A stretch of 64,000 bases of DNA. Source: Blastocystis sp. Blastoise. Its lineage: Eukaryota; Sar; Bigyra; Opalinata; Blastocystidae. The stretch covers positions 669,501-733,500 of the forward strand of contig JBBPEB010000006.1 of NCBI GenBank assembly GCA_039096225.1, given 5' to 3'. Under the pieces are notes generated by a model. That model saw only the letters and a program-made list of their open reading frames with translations. It was not told the DNA's origin and made no database searches. The translations under genes were made by a program, and so were the position numbers. Position 1 is the first letter of the stretch. Each line of letters begins with the position of its first letter. Positions 53,601 to 64,000 of this stretch are shown piece after piece.

Positions 53601-56600
53601 TAATAATTTCACCTTCCATGTAACCAGTAGTTATTAATAAAGAAATTATATAATGTTGTTTCATAGATATAGAAGGAAACTGTCCTGTTATATATCCAGT
53701 ATATGGATCTAAATATAATGAAGAAGGTAAATCTGGATATATATCTATTACCATATTCATAAATATAGGACATAATTGTATATTTATTTCTGCTCCTTGT
53801 ATATTAATTAATTCACTTAAACAATTCTCTTTAAGTGTTAAATCTAATATATTATTATATAAAGATTTAAAACCTAAATAAAACATAGGAAGAGAAGAAT
53901 TCGTAATATTATATATAGTTGATAATGTTGATAATTCATATATAGAATAATAATGAGGAATATCTACGATAAAATCATTATACTGATGTGGATAGAAAGA
54001 TAATAAAGGTTCCATTTTATTTTCTTCTTCATTATATCCAGATAATAACACGCGTGTATCCATATCGTCCGTTACATAAGGAAGAGACACAATTAAATGA
54101 TGTGGTGATAATTTCCAATTATAAAACTCATAACGACTTATAATATCTTTATAAGATATAGTAGAATCAGGTATATATTTATTATCTTTTGTTCTAGGTA
54201 CATGTCCATTCTTTGTAGGTAATGGCGTATAATTATAAAAATAATAATTTGATCGCTCTTGAAAATGTATATCTGTTGTACTTTCTACTAAGAATGAAAA
54301 AGGAATATTTTGAGAATTATTTTTAGAAATATTTTGAGAAACATTTTCTGGTATAAATTCAATGAAAATATTATATATTTGATGATAAGAAGTAGAGGGA
54401 GGTAAATATGTAAATATATATACATTCTTTTCATCTGTATAATTATTAAATAATAATTGATAAGATTTAGAATATGTTTGATTAAAATTAAAAGTTATTT
54501 CTTTATTTCCATTTATATAAATAGTATAACGACCAAATGAATAAAATTTTATACTAAAAGGATTCGATTGACAATCAAAATAATTATTACAATCACGGGA
54601 ATCTTCAATTATAAATTGATAATATTGATATGGAGAAGAAGAAGAAGGTAAATTAAGAAGAGAACTTGAATTCCAAGAAGGAAATTGTACAGTTGATAAT
54701 GAATTTATAAACATATATTTTATATTATTATGATAATCATTAGAATTAGAATTAGGAAAAGGAGATAAATATCGTGGAAGATAAAAACAATTTTTATTCG
54801 TTATAGTACTTGTAAATTGATGATTTGGTTGAGAAACATGCCAATAAGTAATAGAAGAAATAGTATCAAGAAAATGACCATTATTATTTAATGAACATAA
54901 ATAAGTATATTCTTGTGGGTTATCACAACTAAAGTATATATTTTGTGAATATTTTTTTAAAGATGTATAGAGTATACTTACATTAGATCTTTCTTGTGTA
55001 TATCCTTCTATAATTGAAGCAGTACTATTAATATTATAAAATAATAAATGATTTTTACATGTATATTGATGGAAACAAAGATATGTATAATCTATAGATT
55101 TATCCTTAGCTATAGCTTGTATAACTATATAAAAAGGATTTCTAGAAGTAAAGAATATTTTGAGTGTTCCATCAGTTGTATTTAAAGAAATAGTAGGAGA
55201 AATAGTTGCTGTATTAATAGGAGAAACAGTATTAATAGGAGAAACAATATTATTAATAGGAGAAGAAATAGATTCTATTCTATAAGAATAAGATATATAC
55301 TTATTAAGTGGAATGATAGGTGCTAACCACATTCCTGTGAATATTTCATTAATAAAAGGAGGATATGAAAAGGAGAAGGAGGGAATTTTTTCATGATTAT
55401 TTATATATTTAAAGAATATTTCAGAAATACCTTGTTCTTTATAATTATTCTTGTCAAAATAAATTGTTAAAGAATAAGTAGAATAACCACGATTATTTAG
55501 TGATAAATGTTGACAATATAGATTGTTAAGAATATTATTATTATTTTGGATATTGACATGAAGAAGTGATATATACATATCTTCTTTCAAATCATAACCA
55601 AATAATTCATAATGATTTGGAAGTAATAAAGAAGAATCATTTGAATTAGCTATACATATATCAGTAAACCATATATAATGATGAGGAATAGAAAAATGAA
55701 TTGATATAGAAGAATCTAAATAGAGATTTTCAAATGAAATATAAGTAGATAAATTATTATCAAATAATAGAGATGTATTATAATATAATAATCGAGATGT
55801 TCTAGGAGAAGAAGAAAGAGTTGATGATGTATAAAAAAGTGATTTTATTTGTTTTTCATATTCAGTATAATTGTCATATATAAATTCAATTTGTTGTTGA
55901 ATATATGTATTTTTATTTGTATTCTTGGCAACTATCATAATACTTTCTATTTTTCTATTTTTTATTTTAAATACAGGAATATCAAAAACTATAGAATTTT
56001 CATTATTTTCAATAAGTTTTGGAGTAATAAATATATGATTAATGAGAAGTGATTCTATATTTATATTAGATATAGTAATACGAATCATAGTTACATTGTT
56101 ATTTAGTGTAATGCATGTTTCATTATATATAAAGATAGAATAAAGAGAATCATAAGGAAGAGAACTATATTGACTACAATTTTCAAATATATATCCAGGT
56201 AGATAATAATAATTATTATTAATTTGTAGATTATCTATTGATGAGGTACTATAAGAAGAAGAAGATAAAGGACAATGAATATAATTAAGTTGATTTTCAT
56301 ATAGATATAATCTTCTTCTTAAAGGATTGGCAGTTATATTATTATGTATAGAAGAAGGAGAAGAAGGAGAAGGAGAAGAAGAAGATGATGATGATGAATT
56401 ATATAATGAGAAATAAACTGTTTTTGGAATAGAAGCATTCTTATTGACTAAATCTATATATAGTTTGTATTAATGTATATATTGATTATAATTGAAATTT
56501 ATAAAGTTAAAAAAATATAAAAAATAAAAGCTAAAAACTAGCAAAATAAAAATAAATAATAAGTTAAGAAATATAAAAAATAATTGAAATACTATCATAA

Positions 56601-57058
56601 TAAACGAAATAAATAAGTTACTACATATATATATATATACTAAAAATCAGTTTAATTTGTTGAATAGGTGTAATAGATAAAGGAATAGATTGATAAACAA
56701 TTGTATTATTAATATTTTGAATGACATAGTGATTTATATATATCCAATTCTCTTTATTAATAGATATATATAAAGAATAATCACAAAAAGATAGAGGTTC
56801 ATTCAAAACAGAAGAGAAAAATGATAATATTATACTACTGGGTATGAAATAACTATATATATATATATATATGAATAAGATCTAATGATTTAGTGATATA
56901 GAGTAATATATATATTAAATATATCTATTTACTTATGTTTATATGTATAGATATATTCATGAAGTTCTGTTTCTTTATGAGAAATTGAAGTAAATGTATA
57001 AGGACATAATAATATAGGAATATCTATAGATATAAATATAAATATAAATATAAATATA

Positions 57059-57124
<66 letters not shown>

Positions 57125-58464
57125 AGAAAGAGATAAAGAAATAATATATAATACATATATATATAAATATTAATAGAAAAACATAATAATATAATAAAAA
57201 CTAGATACCATAAATTTGTTTTTTATTTCCAACAAGTATTATTTGGTATATATCAGATAGAAATTGTCTATTTAAGTCATTTTCAGAACTCTGAATTTCT
57301 ATGGACATAATAAAAGATCTAGTTTTTTGAGTATTATTATTAGTACTATTTAGAAGAGATTGAATAGGAAACTGCACACTATATATACAGAAAGGTAATT
57401 AATAAAAATATTTATGTATAATAATGTTGAAATATACCTATAATCTTCTTGATAAGTATTACTATATATATATATGATAAAATTAACAAAATAATAAAAT
57501 TATTATATATACCTTTTTGAATATGTTTCTAAATATAAAATAGAATTTATATATATTTTTGATGCTAATGAAGTTTTACATATAAAAGAAAACGAATCGA
57601 AAGATGATGAAGAAAATATAAATTGTTTTTGTAAATATAGAATTGTAGAGGAAATAGAAATAGTATTTAATTGTGTTTCATTCCAATAGTTATTGCTGTA
57701 TTGCTTATTATATGGATATGTAGAATATTTCCAAAGAGCTGTTGAGGGTAATAAATTGATTGAATCCAAATTTACTATAATAAAAAAATAGTAATAAGTA
57801 TAATAGTTATTCGAATAAATTAATATAAATAATATAAAAAAATATATAAATAAATAAAATAATATTAAAAAAAATAAAAATAATATAAATAAAATAAAAC
57901 AATATAAAAAAATAAAATAATATAAATAAAAATAATATAAATAAAATAAAACAATATAAATAACAATTTACAATTAAAATAGAGAATTGTTTTTGGTTGT
58001 ATTATATTTGATAGTTCAAGTGTTTTTGAGTATAAAGTTATACCAGAATAAACAAGAGAAATATTAAATTGTGGATTCATAAAATATAATATAACAGATC
58101 TATAAATAAAAAGTATAATAAATATTGAGATTATAATATTGAATTTATAAAAACATTATTAAACATACTTTGTATCAATTTCAATTTTATAGTTTTTTTG
58201 AAATTCTAGACAAGAAGTATAAAAGGGATTTGAAGCTGTTAAATAATTATCCTTCGTGAGCGATATTTTCTGCTCCTTGTCTCCTTGTTCATATATTCCC
58301 CATAAGTCATTTTTCTGGAAAAATGGATTATTTACATGAACTCGTATCTCATTTTGATTGGAAGGACAGGCTGAAAAGACTATATAAGAAAAAATATGAG
58401 TTGTAAAGATAATAAAATTCAACCTACCTCCTACGAGAAGTAGTAGAACGAATAAAAAACGCAT
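50632..58464 (-). CDS. Giant secreted protein with putative-Ig (He_PIG) and Cys-rich modules
   Basis: Minus-strand exons: 58464-58428, 58379-58169, 58099-57972, 57774-57513, 57461-57438, 57378-57209, 57023-56933, 56852-56641, 56453-51912, 51714-51536, 51378-50632. All junctions are GT-AG with matching phase, giving 2,200 residues. A signal peptide (MRFLFVLLLLVGV) starts it. Two He_PIG-like segments are visible: DLPSSLYLDPYTGYITGQ near residue 1,280 and KLPEGVILNKYSGIISGIP near 1,695. Cys-rich modules occur near 1,640 (CEDGYNGYIKYIC) and 1,800-1,895, the latter ending EGYRSRQCLEGEIWD, recalling hormone-receptor-type domains. No membrane helix is evident near the C-terminus. Exon 5 is only 24 bases. 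It is probably an adhesive or cell-surface matrix protein; the function is unknown. Confidence 0.8.
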
Positions 58465-60623
58465 ATTTGATGAATTAAGATTAAACTAAACTAAAAAAAA
58501 TATCATTAAAAACGGAATGAACGAATAGATTATTAACAACATAGGCGTATGAAAAAAAGAAATATACATATTTTGAACAACTTGGACAATGAAGAGAATG
58601 TTAATTCTTCTAATAAAATATATTCAATAGATTTTTATAAGATTTCTAGGATAACTGATTGCAGTTAAATGATATAAAGTCTTAGATAAATAGAGTATCG
58701 GTCACAATACGTTTAAATACTTTTAGAAAAATTTCATATACAGAAAACGAGGCGAAGACATTATTTTGTAACTGACGTCAGTGTCTGTATTATCATCATT
58801 TCTAACAATAAGAGAATACTTTACGTTGCTAAGCTTATGTTAGATAATCTGAGATGCTATACCAAAAATATATGCTGTTCTGAAGTGATAAAAGCAGATG
58901 TAATTCACTTTATGTGATGACGTCAATAGGTAAAATAAAAATAAAGTTTTGAAAATTATAATGAAAGCTAGTATATTCTAACTAGCAATATTTGTATGAA
59001 TATAATAAAAAATACTTAAAGCATACAATCATAAGAGTATTTATTCAATATTAATAGTAGTCTGGTCATAGTTGACATATGGTGTTGCTTCATAGAAAAG
59101 ATAGAAATTGTTGCTAGAAGAACAATGATGTTATGTTCAATAAAATTTGTAAATGAAATAAAGTGTATGTAGCTGTGTTAGTTACATGATACATTTTGCT
59201 TTGTAGAAATCATGTCAAAAGTCGAATATAGAAATGTAAAATGTACATTTTATGAGAACGATGTGTATTTTTCGTGATAGTTTCTATTGTTAAACTCTAG
59301 CATTGATTCATGATTTTGATTGTTATGAATAAAGTAATTCTATGATGGTTTCATAGATAATAAAAGAAATATTTTCTAGATCTTTATTATTTTTCTTGTT
59401 CAATTAATAAAAAACAACCGTTTATTGCTTTCAGAAGTATAAATATGGTGTTAGATAAATACAGAATTGTTCATATTCAATCTTTGTATAAGTAATACAC
59501 ATGTTTTATATTAGAAAAAAAAATATTTTTTATTATTATTGTTTAAAAAATGTAAGCCTGAGCTCTTTTAAGATTAGCAATGTATATAGAAGATACATAA
59601 TTTGATGTTTGTTATGAATGCTTGTTTATCCTTTTTATATATTATAATATAGTTAAAAAGAGATAGATATAACAATATATATAAAATTACTAAATAATTA
59701 TCATATAGATTTTTATATATATTATATTTTCCTAGTTATATGAATAAATACATTATATATACATATATATAATTAAAAGATGAAGAGAATGTCTTTTTTA
59801 AAATGTGATTATTCGTAGAAATTGTTAGCGATATTACTAAGTAAACTATTCAACAATAAAATTCATATATATATATAAACACATACCTGACTGTATATTC
59901 TTTCTATAGAAACATAATAAAAATAATAAATTATATACATAAACACATTACTTTTCATCAAATACATGATATAATCATTTTCATAAAAATTGAATGTTAC
60001 AATTATATATATAATTACAAATATATGCTTAAAAAAATATTTTGAATTAATAGACCAAATCGTGACAAAAGCCAATGAAGAGTATCAGAAAATAACTTCT
60101 CTAATCTTAATATATTTATTAGAATCATAATATACAATTTTAACAATTCTATCTTGCAATTCTATAACAATGAAAATACAACACTCATTTACTTTTTTGT
60201 ATAAAAATAATTATATCAATCGTTAGAGAACGCTATTTAAGTATGAAGGACGACACATATATCGTTTACGATGCTAACTATTAATTCATTCACATCAATT
60301 ATATCAGTTTGTAATCTAGAGACCAGTTTTTATGTATCTTAAATACATATAGCACTTGATATTCAACATAGAATCCTATACTCCGAACTATATGTTCATA
60401 ATAAAGAAAAATAATTTGTTTTTCCTAAAAAAATATTATTTTTTTTTTGACGAGACATAATTAAAATAATCACGGTTTTTTTAGTGTACTATTTCTATGA
60501 ATAACATGGAATTAGGATTATAGGCTCAGAATCATTAAGAAAAAAATCAGTCAATAAATCCAAAGTCCCTTCTACTTTTTGAAATGCCACTTTTTAAAAA
60601 ATTATTCTTTTTATTTGATCGAA
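58465..60623. other. Divergent intergenic region, about 2.2 kb
   Basis: It lies between the starts of two divergent genes for related secreted proteins. AT-rich, no convincing gene. TGACGTCA-like words occur at about 58775 (CTGACGTCAG) and 58918 (ATGACGTCAA), CRE-type bZIP sites that could act on either gene. This is only suggestive. Confidence 0.45.
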
Positions 60624-63600
60624 ATGAAGTTGACTATTTTAATTTTGCTACTAGGTATTTATTTTGAGATTGTTCTTTATGGTTAACACTTCACATTAGC
60701 ATTCTTTGGTCAATCAAATAGTTTTTCTTGCCCTAAAACAGAATTTAACTTAGTAAAAGATATGGCTATGTCAGGAATGAGATGTACAAGCAGTTCACTT
60801 ACTGTTAATCCTGAATTACCTGATGGCCTTTATTTTGAGAGTGGCAAACTCTATGGTACACCTGTACGAGGTCAGCAGCGAACTGAATATTATTTATCTG
60901 ATTCTATTTCATATGTTAAAATTTTTATAGGAAGTATATAGTTTTATTTAAACGAAATTTCTCTAAATATTATAAATATTTAGTTTATGATACACCAACA
61001 GAAATATCTTATGGATTTGATAGTCAAAAGATTATCGTTAATGTACCTATGGATTCTTTACCTATGCGATCCAATACTATATATAATCAAGTCACTGTTT
61101 CTCCTTCTTTACCTACAGGTATTTCTATTAATAATATTACTGGATTAATTTATGGTACACCTACTCAAACTTCTTCTACTACTCAATATCAAATTACGGC
61201 TAAAAATCCTTTTGGAACCATCTCTACAACTATTAATATTAGTTTTATTCGTATATAAATATTTTTTTTTATAGTTGTTTTATTATTATTTTATTATTAT
61301 TATGTTATTCTATTAATATAATTTTTATATAGAATCTTCTGAATTATCTACAAATGGTTTTAGTGGCTGTTATTATGCACGTACTTTAGGTTGTTCTATT
61401 CATTCTATGGAATGGTTTACTTCTAATGAAGCAGATATATGTCAATTAGAAACTAAATTTGAATTTAGTGATCAATATCGTCCTGATGATGATACTCACA
61501 GTTGGTCTGGACTAGATGAAAGGTAATATTTATTCTTATATTTATTATATTTATTATATTTATTATATTTATTATATTTATTATATTTATTATATTTATT
61601 ATTTTAAAAATTTTATTATTATAATAAAAAAAAATTTCTATTAATTATATTATATATAATATAATTAATTAATATATATAGATTTTTAGATTATTTCACA
61701 GCTATATTTACTGGTTATATACGTATATTTACAGATGCTGTATATACATTTAGTATTGTTTCTGATGATGGTTCTATATTATATATTGATAATACTATTG
61801 TTGTTAATAATGATGGATGTAGTCGTAATGGACCTCTTTCTAAATCTAATACTGCTTCTCTTACTGCAGGTATATTATTATTCTAATTATATTATTATTA
61901 TTATTATTATTATCTCTATTATTATTATATAACAAATTATATATTTATATAGGTATACATTTAGTACATGTTCTGTATATGCAACATGGTGGTACTGCTC
62001 CTCAACTCTCTATTAAATTCGAATCAACTCCTGCCTCTATTGCTGAAACTATTATCGATAGTAATATTATGGTTTATGGTATATAAATGATCATAATCAT
62101 ATAATAGTAATAATCATTATATATAGCTGGTCGTGGTCCATCTTTCTTAGCTTATAAGGATATTATGGCTTCAACGAATAGTAGAATCCCTAATCGTTAT
62201 CCTACTATCGGTAGTGGTATAGTTACATCTTATACGATTACTCCTACTCTTCCTAATGGTCTTACTATTGATCTCACTACTGGAGTTATAGCTGGTATAC
62301 CTACTGTATGTTAATAAATATATTATTATATTTTATTATTATTATTATATTATTATATATTATTATTATATTATTATATAGGTATCAAGTGCCTCTACTT
62401 CTTATACTGTTACTGCTACTGGCCCTATGGGAACTGCTTCTACTAAATTTAATATTTATATTAATAGTATATTATAAATACTAATAATCATATAACTCAA
62501 TATATATATAGCTGAATTACTTCCTGGTTTAACTGGTAGTTATTACACTTTATCTACTTCAGATATTTGTTCTCTTCAATATATTTCTCTTGGTTTACGT
62601 ACAAAACAAGTTGAACGTATTGATTTTATGATTAATTGGGAAGAATCTGAGTATTTATATATCATCATTATATATATTATCATTATGTTTATATATATTT
62701 ATAGAGATTATATTTGGCCTGGTTTACCTATAAAGTTTAGATCTAATTTCTTTACTGAATTTAATGGTTATTTATATATACCAACTACTGGTACTTATAC
62801 TCTTGCTATTAATGTATATATATTATATTTTATTTTATTATATTATTATTATTATTATATATATAGAGCATGGATGGTGCACGTGTTTATATCGATGACA
62901 CACTTGCTATTCGCCAATGGGGTTGCATGACTGCTATGAATACAACAACCTATGAACGAGTCTTTGATACCATCGGTATATATATTTTATATATTCAATT
63001 AAAAATGAAACTAAAAAATGTATATATATTATTTTTTTTATAATAGTGACGAGCATACTAAACATAATAATAAATAACTATTTTATAGGTTATCATACTC
63101 TTTTTATTGAATATTTCGCTCATACAACTCATTTCGGATTACAATTCCAATGGAAAACTCCTACAACAACTACTTTTGAAGCTATTCCTGCTTCTTCTCT
63201 TTATCATCTTCCTTCTGCTCAATTCACATATACATCTCCTGTTGCTCATTATTATAAAGGAGTTACTATTCCTGAAAATGGACCTGTTCTCTTTGGTTTA
63301 AGTTCTTTAAGTCCTTATACTATTACTCCTACTCTTCCTTCTGGGCTTTCTTTTAATACTACTACTGGTGCTATTACGGGTATACCTACTGAAGAAATTG
63401 ATCTCAGAGATTATTATATTACTAGTACTACACAATCTACTCAATCTACTATGATCACTATTCAAATCACTTGTATTTATATCTATGTTTTATCTATTTA
63501 TGCTACATATATATATTTATATTAATCAAATGTTATTATGAAGATAAGTATAATCTTTGATCTTCATATATAGCCTTTTTATTATTATTATTTACTATAA

Positions 63601-63933
63601 ACATTAATGGATTACTATATATAATATTTTTTTTATTATTATTCTTTTAAATATTGTATGTCTTCTGTTTTTCTATATATTATTAGAATAACTATATATT
63701 ATATTCTCAATAGATATTGCTCCTCCAACGGATCTTATCATTCGTAACGGCTCTGAAGGTGAACCAATCAAATCTATTGTTTTATCGATGACAGATACTA
63801 TTGCTTGGACAATCTCTTATAATAATAAAGTTTCTTCTTTAACTCTTTCTCCTTCTCTTCCTTCTGGTATCACTTTTGATTATCGTTATAAGCGTATTTC
63901 TGGAACGCCTAAAGAAATAATTCAACCTACTTT
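60624..63933 (+). CDS. Secreted PA14 plus putative-Ig (He_PIG) multidomain protein (3' partial)
   Basis: Exons in the window: 60624-60654, 60700-60933, 60984-61250, 61333-61522, 61682-61869, 61953-62078, 62127-62305, 62382-62466, 62512-62650, 62705-62813, 62867-62975, 63089-63472, 63714-63933. It then continues past the window. About 753 residues are seen. A signal peptide (MKLTILILLLAFFG) is followed by He_PIG modules (VSPSLPTGISINNITGLIYG; ITPTLPNGLTIDLTTGVIAG; TPTLPSGLSFNTTTGAITG; SPSLPSGITFDYRYKRISG). These alternate with two PA14 domains (about residues 180-345, with YTFSIVSDDGSILYID; about 434-640, with GTYTLAINSMDGARVYID). PA14 modules often bind carbohydrate. All twelve introns are GT-AG. 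Likely a cell-surface lectin or adhesin. Confidence 0.85.
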
Positions 63934-64000
63934 GTATATATATATATATATAATCTAAAATAATTGTTTTTTTTTTTAATGTTTTTTTATACTATTTTTA

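Noticed and set aside
59863-60075. Small minus-strand ORF of 70 codons
   Set aside because: Low-complexity AT-rich frame with no splice partners or family features.

Overview
This window is nuclear DNA from an AT-rich, intron-rich eukaryotic microbe, which I cannot name. It is most likely a protist or an early-branching fungus. Genes are split into many short exons by short introns that mostly run GTAT...TATAG and are often almost pure (TA)n or (TTA)n. TAA, TAG and TGA all end reading frames, so the standard genetic code fits. A complex I subunit and two proteins with mitochondrial-type leaders point to a functional mitochondrion or a related organelle.

Left part, 1-27393, is mobile DNA. Two head-to-tail copies of a very large LINE with a restriction-like endonuclease occupy it. 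Copy 1 enters from outside the window and ends near 6768. Copy 2 starts at once, and its 7.6-kb ORF is intact. A Helitron of about 12.1 kb (14410-26533) sits 21 bases after the stop codon of copy 2; the rest of that LINE's 3' UTR resumes at 26534 and ends near 27393. I rebuilt the Helitron Rep-helicase gene (minus strand, 23076 to 14646) as 15 exons that join in one frame of 2,090 codons. Ten of its small 5' exons form an array of phase 1-1 units.

Right part, 29035-64000, holds host genes: NDUFV2, cysteinyl-tRNA synthetase, a TauE/SafE-type membrane protein head-to-head with a quinone oxidoreductase-like protein, a MORN protein, a trefoil plus GH38-like (DUF5054-like) glycosidase, an orphan type I membrane protein, a small one-helix protein, Rab GDI, and two divergent secreted proteins with putative-Ig (He_PIG) and PA14 domains. 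The second of these runs off the window. All exon joins given here come from manual reading: splice motifs, reading phase and protein family conservation.

The most unusual signal is in the introns. Most obey GT-AG with perfect phase, but about eight introns in conserved genes (NDUFV2, CysRS, TauE, oxidoreductase, GH38-like, GDI) cannot be removed at GT and AG without destroying conserved residues. Their edges often carry short direct repeats. They may be non-canonical introns, relics of intron insertion, or consensus errors in TA microsatellites; transcript data would decide.
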